A stretch of 64,000 bases of DNA from Bacteroidota bacterium. GTDB taxonomy: Bacteria > Bacteroidota > Bacteroidia > Sphingobacteriales > Sphingobacteriaceae. The DNA is taken from positions 42,502 through 106,501 of the forward strand of contig JABDBM010000004.1 of the NCBI GenBank assembly GCA_013288685.1, written 5' to 3'. A program made the translations under genes and the position numbers. Positions within the stretch are counted from its first letter, which is position 1. The number at the start of each line of letters is the position of its first letter. The notes under the pieces were generated by a model. It did no database searches. It saw only the letters and a program-made list of their open reading frames with translations, and had not been told where the DNA came from. This document shows positions 36,169 through 44,562 of this stretch, one piece after another.

Positions 36169-39027
36169 ATGAAGCAAGTAACATTCACCCTATTATTTAT
36201 TCTTTCTATCAGCACCGCATCCGCCCAAACCGGCCGTCAAATACAAGGCATGCTCATCGACTCCTCAAAAACGCCGCTTACCGGAAGCAGCGTTAGGCTA
36301 AAAACAGAAAAAGGCGACAGCAGTACAACTATAGCTAATGCAAAAGGCATGTTTGTTTTTACCGGGATAACCGGCAATAAACTCACGCTGACCATCAGCT
36401 CAATTGGCTATCAAACATTAATAAGGCACTATATTTTGGATAACAATCCCGCCCCTGCCCTGCTTGGCGTTATCACCCTGAAACAACAACCCAATATGCT
36501 TAACCAGGTAAATATTGTGGCTACAAACGCTGTTTCGATAAAGGAAGATACCGTTGAATACAAAGCCAGTGCATACAAAGTACGCGATAATGCGCCGGTT
36601 GAAGACCTGTTGAGAAAAATGCCCGGGGTAGACGTTGATGCCAACGGCAATGTTACCGCGCAGGGAAAGGCAGTTACCAAAGTAAGAGTGAACGGTAAGG
36701 ATTTTTTTGGCGGGGATGTACAATCAGCCACACGAAACCTGCCGGCTGATATCGTAGATAATGTACAGGTGATTGATGACTATGGTGATCAGGCCAACCT
36801 CACCGGCATTAAAACCGGCGACCCGGCAAAAATCATGAACATCAACATCCGCAAGGATAAAAATTACGGTTACACCGGCCAGGCTACGCTTGGTGATGGT
36901 TCGGATGCCTTACCGGCAAACCCGGGTATAACAAACGATAATCGGTATATAGGTTTAGCAAATGCCTTTAAATTCAATGGCGATCAGCAAATTGCATTTT
37001 TGGGAAACATAAATAATACCAACGTTAATACATTTTCATTCGGATCGCCGGCAATGGGACCGTCATCCGGATCGGTGCTACTGAACAAAAAAATCGCTGC
37101 CGATGCCATGATGGGCGGTGGCGGTGTTAAACTCACCATTGGCAGCGGCGGCAACTTTACCAGCCAGGCCAGCCAGCAAAACGGCATAACTGATGCCCAT
37201 GCAATCGGCGCAAATTTCCGTGATCAATGGGGGAAAAACCTCTCGGTATATGGCAGTTATAGTTTTGCCGATAATACGATTTTTACCAAAACCAGCACCT
37301 TACAACAGAACACCTCGGCCGATAATCCAGGCAACACTAATCAAACCAACAATCAAATCGACAGAAACATTAATCATCGCTTTACATGGAACATGGAGTA
37401 TAAGCCTGATACGGTTAACTATTTTAAAATAACGCCAAACTTTTCGTACGCAAATACTATAAGCAATGGTAGTGGACAGGTTACCTCGGCACACAATAAC
37501 GTAATGGATGGCGCGTATAATTCAACCACTTATGGCACTTTAACTTCGCCCAATTATGGCTTTACGGCCTTATATAATCATCGTTTTAACAGCAAGGGAA
37601 GGGATTTCAGCATAAATATTAATCTAAATTCCTCGCACGAAACACAATATCAAAACCCGGTTTTTGATTATACCACCGGCACGGGAACTGCACCCTCAAA
37701 CCAAATGATCATCACCAGCAGTCGCTCCAACAATATCGGGACCACCCTATCCTACCTGGAGCCGTTGGGTAATTTTTCATACATGGAGTTTAATTACACG
37801 TTCAGCCGTTCGGCCACATCGAACGATAAAAAATCGGATGTTTTAGATACAGTGCAAGATGTTTTTAAACGGGACACTGCACTCAGTAACCGTTACAATT
37901 ACACATTTATCACCAACCGATTCGATTTAAATTACCATTATGCACAAAAAGGAAAATATAACTACACGCTGGGTTTAAGTGTTGAACCATCGGAACTGAA
38001 TGGAAATTCAGTTTTATCAGGTATTACCACCCATGTATCTGCAGTTAACCTTACGCCAACAGCACATTTTGTTTATAATTTATCGCGCAGCCGGTCGTTC
38101 AATTTTAATTACAGCGGATCAAGCAGTCAACCTAATTTTACTCAATTACAACCTGTTACCGATTTCACTAATGCTTTATATCCGGTAACTGGTAACCCCA
38201 ACCTGAAGCCTTCATTTACGAGCAATATATCTGCCAGGTATAATCAGTTTAGTTTTGATACGGGTAATTTGCTTTTTACCAATTTGTCGTATACGCAAAC
38301 TCAAAACCAGGTGGTAACCAATACCATTATTTATCCTGCAGTTTATAAACCAAATGCTGCACTTGAAAATACGTATTTAACCCGGTACCTAAATGCAAAC
38401 GGCTATTACACGGCGTCTGGTTACATAAGCTATGCCAAACCCTGGGATAACCGCAGGTACACCCTGATGTTTAACGGCACAGTTGCCTATACCAACAACA
38501 TTGGTTATATTACCGACATCGCCCCCGGTACCTATACCGAAGCTATGAACAAAAACATCGCAAAGAATTGGACGGTAGCGCCCGGCATACGTTTTCGCAC
38601 AGATATACCTGACGTAATTGACGCCCAGATTTTAACTAACTACAGTGTCAGTAAAACCGATAACTCCGTGCATAATGAATTTACCAATGCTTCGGCAAAC
38701 ATCCGTACCTGGAACATGGGCCTTAGTGGTAAAAATTACTTTCACAACTGGACGGTAAGCTACGATTACAGCAAGGCTATTAATTATGGCTATGCGCAAA
38801 GTATAAACGTCGTCAACCCTAATATTTTAAATATGTACGTTGAACGGCGTTTGATGAAGGGCAATAAAGCCACCATACGCTTTGCTGCATTTGATCTTTT
38901 TAACCAAAACACCGGTTTTTCGACGACGACAACCGCAAGCTCCGTAATACAAACCAACAACAACAGGCTGGGGAGGTATTACCTGGCTACGTTTACGCTT
39001 AGGCTACAGAAGTTTGCAGGAAGATGA
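36169..39027 (+). CDS. Outer-membrane beta-barrel receptor (TonB-receptor-like, OMP_b-brl_3 type)
   Basis: The track begins at 36073, but ATG 36169 gives a proper signal peptide (MKQVTFTLLFILSISTASAQ), so I use it, giving 952 aa. A carboxypeptidase-regulatory-like domain follows (GRQIQGMLIDSSKTPLTGSSV), a plug-like domain (EDLLRKMPGVDVDANGNVTA; FFGGDVQSATRNLPADIVDN) and a long barrel. It is paralogous to 14739-17573, sharing VIDDYGDQANLTGIK. The insertion where the paralogue is Gly-rich is here a short normal loop. The ligand is unknown and there is no SusD-like neighbour. Confidence 0.87.
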   Translation: MKQVTFTLLFILSISTASAQTGRQIQGMLIDSSKTPLTGSSVRLKTEKGDSSTTIANAKGMFVFTGITGNKLTLTISSIGYQTLIRHYILDNNPAPALLGVITLKQQPNMLNQVNIVATNAVSIKEDTVEYKASAYKVRDNAPVEDLLRKMPGVDVDANGNVTAQGKAVTKVRVNGKDFFGGDVQSATRNLPADIVDNVQVIDDYGDQANLTGIKTGDPAKIMNINIRKDKNYGYTGQATLGDGSDALPANPGITNDNRYIGLANAFKFNGDQQIAFLGNINNTNVNTFSFGSPAMGPSSGSVLLNKKIAADAMMGGGGVKLTIGSGGNFTSQASQQNGITDAHAIGANFRDQWGKNLSVYGSYSFADNTIFTKTSTLQQNTSADNPGNTNQTNNQIDRNINHRFTWNMEYKPDTVNYFKITPNFSYANTISNGSGQVTSAHNNVMDGAYNSTTYGTLTSPNYGFTALYNHRFNSKGRDFSININLNSSHETQYQNPVFDYTTGTGTAPSNQMIITSSRSNNIGTTLSYLEPLGNFSYMEFNYTFSRSATSNDKKSDVLDTVQDVFKRDTALSNRYNYTFITNRFDLNYHYAQKGKYNYTLGLSVEPSELNGNSVLSGITTHVSAVNLTPTAHFVYNLSRSRSFNFNYSGSSSQPNFTQLQPVTDFTNALYPVTGNPNLKPSFTSNISARYNQFSFDTGNLLFTNLSYTQTQNQVVTNTIIYPAVYKPNAALENTYLTRYLNANGYYTASGYISYAKPWDNRRYTLMFNGTVAYTNNIGYITDIAPGTYTEAMNKNIAKNWTVAPGIRFRTDIPDVIDAQILTNYSVSKTDNSVHNEFTNASANIRTWNMGLSGKNYFHNWTVSYDYSKAINYGYAQSINVVNPNILNMYVERRLMKGNKATIRFAAFDLFNQNTGFSTTTTASSVIQTNNNRLGRYYLATFTLRLQKFAGR

Positions 39028-39146
39028 TTTATTGCTTCATAATATATTCAGATTTGGCTTGTATTATTGTTCAGAAAATTCAAATATTATCGGAGTTATT
39101 AAACTCAATAATAAATGCCGTTTCATGTTAACAACCATTTAAACTA

Positions 39147-39162
39147 ATGCTTTTTAAAGCAT
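39147..39162. terminator. Short palindrome, possible terminator
   Basis: ATGCTTT-TT-AAAGCAT is a perfect short hairpin 120 bp after the receptor stop. The stem is weak and there is no T-run. Confidence 0.3.
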
Positions 39163-39200
39163 CGCAACCCTGATTATTATTTCCGTTACGCCGTAAGCTC

Positions 39201-40742
39201 TTGAATTACCCAAAAAGGCTTTTACTGTTAATAACCATTTTTACAGCTTTAAGGTTGTTATTTAGCTGCGCTACAGAATTGGGCGCCGACGAGGCTTATT
39301 ACTGGACCTATGCATTAAAATTGCAATGGAACTATTTTGACCACCCGCCAATTGTAGGCTGGCTGATACGATTAACTACTTTAAACCTTTTAATTCATAA
39401 TGAACTTTTTGTACGGCTGGGCGCGGTAATTTGCTGCGGCGTTTGCACCTGGCTAATTTTTAAAATCGGCAACGTTATTCATAATGAACGGGCCGGCTGG
39501 TTTGTCGCCTTATTATACACTTCGTCTATTTACTGCAGCATCAGAGTGGGTGCGAATATTTTGCCCGACAGCCCCCAAATGATTTTTTGGCTCGCCGGCG
39601 TTTTAATCTTAGTAAAAATTACACGCCTGTCAAATTGCAGCCCAAAATCCAATTTACTTTGGTGCCTCTTTGGGCTGACGGCGGGATTGTGCATCATGTG
39701 CAAAATTCATGGGTCATTTTTATGGCTTGCTGCGTTGCTTTACCTATTGCTATTCAGCCGTAACTGGCTAAAAAACAGCGGCATTTATTTAGCAGCTATT
39801 ATTACCCTGGTTATTATATCCCCAATCGTCATCTGGAATATCCAAAATAACTTTATCAGTTACCAGTTTCACAGTAGCCGTGTCAGTCCTGCCGGGTCGG
39901 GCATTGACCTGTTGAGGTTTATCAAGGCTATATTACAACAAATCGGTATCTGTAACCCTATCAATTTCTTCCTCATTTGCAGCAGCGGTGTGTGGCTTTA
40001 CAAAAGGAAAGCTGTGGTTGATAAAAAGGCAATAATCATTATATTATGCTGCAGTCTGCCACTCATTTTAACTGTAATATTTCTCTCTTTATTCAGGGAG
40101 ACATTTCCGCATTGGAGTGGTCCGGCTTACAGTAGTCTTTTGATATTGCCTGCAATACATTTGGCATCGGCCCCCAAAAACCAAACACGCATCGTTCCAA
40201 AAGTGCTTAAATGGGCGTTGGCGTACATGGTATTTATCGGATCATTACAAATTCTGTCCACAAACTTTTTCCCGGGAGCGTTATCAACACAACAAGAGGG
40301 ACCGAAATTGGGTTCGGGGGACCTTACATTAGATAGCTATGGATGGAAGGATGCGGGCGAAAAAATCGACTCGTTATACCGAAGCGACGTGGCAAAAAAT
40401 ATTATGCCCAATGGCGCTCCTATAATTATCACCAATTGGGATTCGGCCGCGGCTATTGAATTTTACGTAACCAACAAAACAAAGCAGGAAGTAATTGGCA
40501 TTGGCGACGTTGCTGACCTTCATCAATATTATTGGACCAATAAATATAAAAAACAATTAAGGCGAGGAGACTGCGCTTACTTTATAGTTCCTTCGGAGAC
40601 ATTTTACTTTCGGACGTCAAATTTAGTATACAAAAACTTCGCTGGCCATAACAACCCGTTTGTATTTTATCAATATCGTGGCGGACTACCGTGCAGGCTT
40701 ATATCTGTTTACAGAATGCTGGGGTACCTGGGAGACCGTTAA
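39201..40742 (+). CDS. GT39-type membrane glycosyltransferase (ArnT/PMT-like)
   Basis: 513 aa with about ten transmembrane helices. The N-terminal loop has ELGADEAYYWTYALKLQWNYFDHPP, the acidic DE motif and aromatic DHPP of polyprenyl-phosphate-sugar transferases of the ArnT class, which move a sugar from a lipid carrier onto an envelope acceptor on the periplasmic side. The soluble C-terminal part begins near residue 370. The start is a TTG (39201); an in-frame stop at 39171 leaves little room upstream and no ATG is available before the first helix. The acceptor is unknown. No operon partner is close. Confidence 0.85.
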   Translation: MNYPKRLLLLITIFTALRLLFSCATELGADEAYYWTYALKLQWNYFDHPPIVGWLIRLTTLNLLIHNELFVRLGAVICCGVCTWLIFKIGNVIHNERAGWFVALLYTSSIYCSIRVGANILPDSPQMIFWLAGVLILVKITRLSNCSPKSNLLWCLFGLTAGLCIMCKIHGSFLWLAALLYLLLFSRNWLKNSGIYLAAIITLVIISPIVIWNIQNNFISYQFHSSRVSPAGSGIDLLRFIKAILQQIGICNPINFFLICSSGVWLYKRKAVVDKKAIIIILCCSLPLILTVIFLSLFRETFPHWSGPAYSSLLILPAIHLASAPKNQTRIVPKVLKWALAYMVFIGSLQILSTNFFPGALSTQQEGPKLGSGDLTLDSYGWKDAGEKIDSLYRSDVAKNIMPNGAPIIITNWDSAAAIEFYVTNKTKQEVIGIGDVADLHQYYWTNKYKKQLRRGDCAYFIVPSETFYFRTSNLVYKNFAGHNNPFVFYQYRGGLPCRLISVYRMLGYLGDR

Positions 40743-40875
40743 TGTTTAAATGTATTACATAATATTGCAGCCGGTATTATCGTTATTATTTACAAACCAA
40801 AATCTTTTAACGCGCTGTAGCGTTTAACCTTTTAAAACCGTTATAATTTATATTTTCGTTAAATATTTCCGCATT

Positions 40876-41598
40876 ATGATTATAAACCCTACAAATTTTA
40901 AAAAAACATTACCCCTTATCTGCGTCGTTGGTTTACTTGGCTTGTTATTTGCCTCGTGCCAAAAAATAACAGTGCCTCCGGTGTCGAATACACCCAGTGC
41001 AAAATTAGCGATCACACAAGGTTCACCTGATCAGCCCTTTTTGGATATATCAATAGATAACATATTGGTTAACCAGGCGCCGGTTGAATATGCTACAAGC
41101 TCTTCATACATTAGTGTTGCAGCGGGGCCAACCCCCGTAGTTTTCATGAATGACGGCACCGGGAAAACAGTTTTGATGGATACACTTAATTTGGCGCAAA
41201 ATACCTATTACTCCCTTTTTTTAGCTAATACAACAAGCAAAACCGAAAGTTTTTTATTGACAGATACCCTGAACAAGCCGGCAGCCGGTAATGCCTCATT
41301 ACGCTTCATTAACCTAAGCCCTGATGCACCCGCAGTTGACCTTGTTGTAACCGGTGGCGCCACACTGGTATCAAACCGGGGATTTAAAGGATTTTCGTCG
41401 TTTGCACCTATGGCAGCAGCTAATGGCTATAATTTAGAAGTTCATAAGGCCGGTACAAGTACAGTATTAGCTACCTTTACAAATTTCAACATGAACGCGG
41501 GTTTTGTTTATACCATTTGGCTGCACGGTCTTGTTGCCGGCACTACCTCTGCCGATAAACTGGCGCTCGACGTTATTGATAATGCAGCGTTTTTGTAA
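40876..41598 (+). CDS. DUF4397 domain lipoprotein
   Basis: 240 aa. A lipoprotein signal ends LLGLLFASC, with the lipidated Cys at residue 28. The mature part has two beta-rich repeats around ASLRFINLSPDAPAVDLVVTG and YTIWLHGLVAG, the DUF4397 pattern. Such proteins are surface or periplasmic lipoproteins of unknown function in Bacteroidetes. It is followed after 26 bp by a strong palindromic terminator (41624-41650). There is no obvious operon link to the GT39 gene 134 bp upstream. Confidence 0.8.
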   Translation: MIINPTNFKKTLPLICVVGLLGLLFASCQKITVPPVSNTPSAKLAITQGSPDQPFLDISIDNILVNQAPVEYATSSSYISVAAGPTPVVFMNDGTGKTVLMDTLNLAQNTYYSLFLANTTSKTESFLLTDTLNKPAAGNASLRFINLSPDAPAVDLVVTGGATLVSNRGFKGFSSFAPMAAANGYNLEVHKAGTSTVLATFTNFNMNAGFVYTIWLHGLVAGTTSADKLALDVIDNAAFL

Positions 41599-41623
41599 AA
41601 GCGTCTGTTATATCCCTCCCAGG

Positions 41624-41654
41624 CTTACGAAGTTTTAAAAACTTCGTAAGTTTT
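41624..41654. terminator. Repeat-family palindromic terminator (CTTACGAAGTTTT arms)
   Basis: A perfect 13-1-13 palindrome, CTTACGAAGTTTT then A then its complement, followed by TTTT. It begins 26 bp after the DUF4397 stop. Close copies occur at 44511-44545 (one base different in the core) and, degenerate, at 43566-43590. Confidence 0.75.
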
Positions 41655-41834
41655 CACCCTCTTTCAATTTAGCCATAGTGATAGCCGCATGAAAAAACTT
41701 CTTTTGGTTTCAATTAATCGTGCTTTTTAATATCTTGCAACTCAGTTTATTTGCAAGGCTATATAAATCCCCTTCTTGCGCGCTCAACTTATTAATTGTA
41801 ACGCACTATCAACCAAACTCCTAAAAACTATCAA

Positions 41835-43544
41835 ATGAAATTAAATGTTTTTTTGCTTACGCTGATCATTTCTGCTGTTTTTTCTGTAAATACTTTTGGC
41901 CAGGCCACCAAATTAATAGCCGGGCAAACCGTCGAAAAAAAATTACTAAAAGGAGAAGATCACCTTTATACCTTTTTTCTTAAAAAAGGTGAATATGCAA
42001 CGTTAGTTGTGATGCAAAAAGGTGTGGACCTGGCTGTTGATATCAAAGACCCTTCGGGCAAAAAGCTAAATACGGTAGATTCACCTAACGGCAAACAAGG
42101 TCCCGAGCCAGTGTCAATTGAAGCGTTACAAACCGGGAACTATCAATTGAGCATTTACCCAATGCTGGAACAAACTGGCATGAGCGATGCGGAGAAAACC
42201 AAATGGGCCGAGGAGGATCAGGGCGACTACGCTATTACTGACATTAAAAAACTTACAATAAAAGAATACGAGCAAAAGTTGGCCAAAATAGCAGCAGACA
42301 AAAATGTATTTGCCCAATGGGTAGCCAATAATGCCAACGAAATAAAATCGGTTGATGCCGGTAGCGGTTTTGAAGACCTGCAGGTTTTTAAGTCTGTTTT
42401 AAAAGATGTGCGTGTGGTTGGTTTCGGCGAGGCATCGCACGGCACGAGCGAATTTTTCAGGATGAAACACCGGATGCTGGAATTCCTGGTTAAGGAAATG
42501 GGCTTTACCTCGTTTTATATTGAGGCCAGTATGAGTCGTTGCCGCTATATTAATAATTATGTATTGACCGGAAAAGGCAACCTGGACACGGCAACAGCAA
42601 TACAGGGTTTTGTTACCTGGCGGGTAGAGGAAGTCAAAAACATGATTGGCTGGATGCGTCAATATAATGCATCTGTACCGGACGAAAAGAAAGTGAAGTT
42701 TTATGGATACGATTTGCAGGTAAACGATGCAGGCTGGAAAGAATTAAAGGCCTTTTACAGTACGGTAAACCCCTCGAAATTGCCACACCTCGACAGTTTA
42801 CAAAGCAAATTGGATACCGCCGCAAAAATATCAAACAACACCGAGAGGCGAATGGAAGGTGCTAAGCTTTTTAAAGATGCCTATAAACAGTGTTTAACCC
42901 TAATGGACGACATGGTGCTGAACCAGGGTCAGTACGCCTATATTACGGATAAACAGGTTTACGACGAAAACGAACTAAACATCAGGCTGATTGTGGAGGA
43001 AGTGGAATCGTACCAGGAGGGCTTTAACGACCGGCGCGATTATTACATGGCGCAAAATATTTTATACCTGCTAAATCACGAAAAACCAAATACAAAAGTG
43101 ATGGTTTGGGCACACAACGGCCATATTCAAAAAAAATTGGGCGATGGTTTTGGCAGCATGGGCGGTTATTTGGCAAATACATTGAAAGATAAATATTATG
43201 CCGTTGGCTTTGAATTCTACTCGGGGTCATTCCAAACGCGGAATATGGATATCAATAATAAATCGAAAAACTGGGATGTAATGTCGGTTGGCGAACCGCC
43301 GGCGGAATCATTAGCCTGGTATTTTAATAAAGCAGGTAAAACAAAGTTTTTTATTGATTTCAGGAATACAGGGGCTGATAAAGTGGCGATTTTCCCAAAT
43401 ATGTTTAATATGCACTCCTTCGGGTCTATGAATTCGGCAAAATGGCCGCAAATTTTTCCCGATTTGCTGACAAGTTTTGATGGGATGATTTATATTAAGG
43501 AATCCACGGCTGCGAAGAATTTAACTACGGTTTATTTGAGGTAA
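41835..43544 (+). CDS. Erythromycin esterase-family protein, secreted
   Basis: 569 aa. Signal peptide (FLLTLIISAVFSVNTFG), a beta-rich N-terminal domain to about residue 120 resembling pre-peptidase C-terminal modules (GEYATLVVMQKGVDLAVDI), then the esterase-family core: VVGFGEASHGTSEFFRMKHRML with the catalytic-region Glu and His, FYIEASMSRC, and VMVWAHNGHIQK. Family members include macrolide esterases EreA/EreB, but most Bacteroidetes homologues are uncharacterised hydrolases, so resistance should not be assumed. It ends just before a degenerate copy of the palindromic terminator repeat. Confidence 0.85.
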   Translation: MKLNVFLLTLIISAVFSVNTFGQATKLIAGQTVEKKLLKGEDHLYTFFLKKGEYATLVVMQKGVDLAVDIKDPSGKKLNTVDSPNGKQGPEPVSIEALQTGNYQLSIYPMLEQTGMSDAEKTKWAEEDQGDYAITDIKKLTIKEYEQKLAKIAADKNVFAQWVANNANEIKSVDAGSGFEDLQVFKSVLKDVRVVGFGEASHGTSEFFRMKHRMLEFLVKEMGFTSFYIEASMSRCRYINNYVLTGKGNLDTATAIQGFVTWRVEEVKNMIGWMRQYNASVPDEKKVKFYGYDLQVNDAGWKELKAFYSTVNPSKLPHLDSLQSKLDTAAKISNNTERRMEGAKLFKDAYKQCLTLMDDMVLNQGQYAYITDKQVYDENELNIRLIVEEVESYQEGFNDRRDYYMAQNILYLLNHEKPNTKVMVWAHNGHIQKKLGDGFGSMGGYLANTLKDKYYAVGFEFYSGSFQTRNMDINNKSKNWDVMSVGEPPAESLAWYFNKAGKTKFFIDFRNTGADKVAIFPNMFNMHSFGSMNSAKWPQIFPDLLTSFDGMIYIKESTAAKNLTTVYLR

Positions 43545-43565
43545 ATTGCAATTGGTACTCCGCCA

Positions 43566-43590
43566 AACTTAGTTTTGAAAACTTCGTAGA
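43566..43590. terminator. Degenerate copy of the palindromic terminator repeat
   Basis: AACTTAGTTTTGAAAACTTCG resembles the CTTACGAAGTTTT palindrome, with several changes in the left arm. It lies 22 bp after the esterase stop. Confidence 0.45.
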
Positions 43591-43642
43591 TTTTACATCC
43601 ACCGCGTTCGCCACCTATTTTATTTCTCTTAGCGCCTTAATT

Positions 43643-43966
43643 TTAGATGGCTTTCTTGCGGAATGAATAATACCAAGCACAAATTATTTGTGGCGGAACA
43701 ATCTTGTAAATGATGTACCATTTAAAGCAAGATTTTTGCCGGTACATTTTTGATTTAGTAGGTATTAAGCTACATTCTTTATATATATGGGGATACTTTT
43801 CAATTTTCGAAAATGCTTTAAAAAAAGCATCGCCAACTTTTATAGCGTTCAGAGGCTGATGATTAATGAACGCTATATAGCCTGTTATTTCATCAATATT
43901 TTTAACAGCATTTTCCGAAAGCCTTATTTGATAAGTTGTAGCAGCTTTTCGCGTTGGTTTGTCCAT
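43643..43966 (-). CDS. ParE/RelE-family toxin
   Basis: 107 aa. Fits the ParE/RelE fold: YQIRLSENAVKNIDEITGYI at the N-terminal strand-helix, FFKAFSKIEKYPHIYKEC in the middle, and MYRQKSCFKWYIIYKIVPPQII then the basic end FRKKAI. ParE members poison gyrase; RelE members cleave mRNA. Which applies is not clear. The ATG at 43966 overlaps the upstream antitoxin-like gene by 43 bp, an unusually deep overlap that implies translational coupling, and no later in-frame Met would preserve the first strand. Confidence 0.75.
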   Translation of the reverse strand: MDKPTRKAATTYQIRLSENAVKNIDEITGYIAFINHQPLNAIKVGDAFFKAFSKIEKYPHIYKECSLIPTKSKMYRQKSCFKWYIIYKIVPPQIICAWYYSFRKKAI

Positions 43967-44214
43967 TGGCTTTTGGCATCTTCTAAAGAAATAGTTGGCA
44001 TTAATTCAGCCTGTTTAATCCAATTTACAAACTGATGGTTAGTTAATGGACTGCCTGGCAATGCCGGCGACACCATCCCTGCTGATTCAAATTCTTGTAA
44101 ACCATCTTTTTTTAGAAATGCAATAACTTCCATTTCTTCCCCAATAAAATCTTCGGGAACAGCAATGGCAAGATTTACCAAACGAGTTTTGGGTACTATA
44201 ACTTTATGTATCAT
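43924..44214 (-). CDS. Antitoxin-like protein paired with the ParE-type toxin
   Basis: 96 aa. Residues 1-35 (IHKVIVPKTRLVNLAIAVPEDFIGEEMEVIAF) are beta-rich and suggest a small dimerisation domain. The C-terminal half is a charged helix (IKQAELMPTISLEDAKSQWTNQREKLLQLI), suited to wrap a toxin. No helix-turn-helix or ribbon-helix-helix is obvious. The role is inferred from position, size and overlap with the toxin gene. The DUF2283-like gene 62 bp upstream is on the same strand and may belong to the unit. Confidence 0.6.
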   Translation of the reverse strand: MIHKVIVPKTRLVNLAIAVPEDFIGEEMEVIAFLKKDGLQEFESAGMVSPALPGSPLTNHQFVNWIKQAELMPTISLEDAKSQWTNQREKLLQLIK

Positions 44215-44276
44215 AATGCTAGTATTTCTTCAATGTTTAAAGTTAGCGATAATTAATAAAAGTGTTGCAAAATCAT

Positions 44277-44477
44277 TTACCCAACAATTTCAATTCCAAT
44301 TAATTCATTATTATCAAAATCTAAATATATCGACGGTCCAATATATTTCCCTATCAAGTCATTTAGTGAAATCACCTTATCAGATTGACGAGTACCGGGT
44401 TCGCGACCGTCTAGATAGATATACCCAACGGCAGGATCGCTTTTACTCACTTTCAACAAAATTTTCTTTTTTTCCAT
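44277..44477 (-). CDS. DUF2283-like small protein
   Basis: 66 aa beta-rich protein ending in SIYLDFDNNELIGIEIVG, close to the D-D-LVGIEI end of the DUF2283 family. The N-terminus KKKILLKVSKSDPAVGYIYLDG fits the paired strands of that fold. DUF2283 genes are often found beside toxin-antitoxin genes in bacteria and their role is unknown. Here it lies 62 bp upstream of the antitoxin-like gene on the same strand. Confidence 0.6.
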   Translation of the reverse strand: MEKKKILLKVSKSDPAVGYIYLDGREPGTRQSDKVISLNDLIGKYIGPSIYLDFDNNELIGIEIVG

Positions 44478-44510
44478 ACCAGCAAAGATTTATATTTTAA
44501 ATCGGACACC

Positions 44511-44545
44511 AAACTTACGAAGCTTTAAAAACTTCGTAAGTTTTT
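44511..44545. terminator. Repeat-family palindromic terminator, second copy
   Basis: Arms AAACTTACGAAG and CTTCGTAAGTTT around a 9-base loop. It differs by one base from the copy at 41624-41650 over the shared 27 bp. On the minus strand it lies 18 bp after the stop of the glucoamylase-family gene. Confidence 0.75.
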
Positions 44546-44562
44546 CCCGGCATCGAAGCAAT

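Noticed and set aside
41835-43544. Macrolide resistance determinant
   Set aside because: The erythromycin-esterase fold is present, but the secreted two-domain form and chromosomal context are ordinary for Bacteroidetes hydrolases. There is no mobile context or evidence for drug substrate.
44165-44500. 111-aa plus-strand ORF opposite the small genes at 44.2-44.5 kb
   Set aside because: It is antisense to the DUF2283-like gene and to the antitoxin start; no protein features are present.
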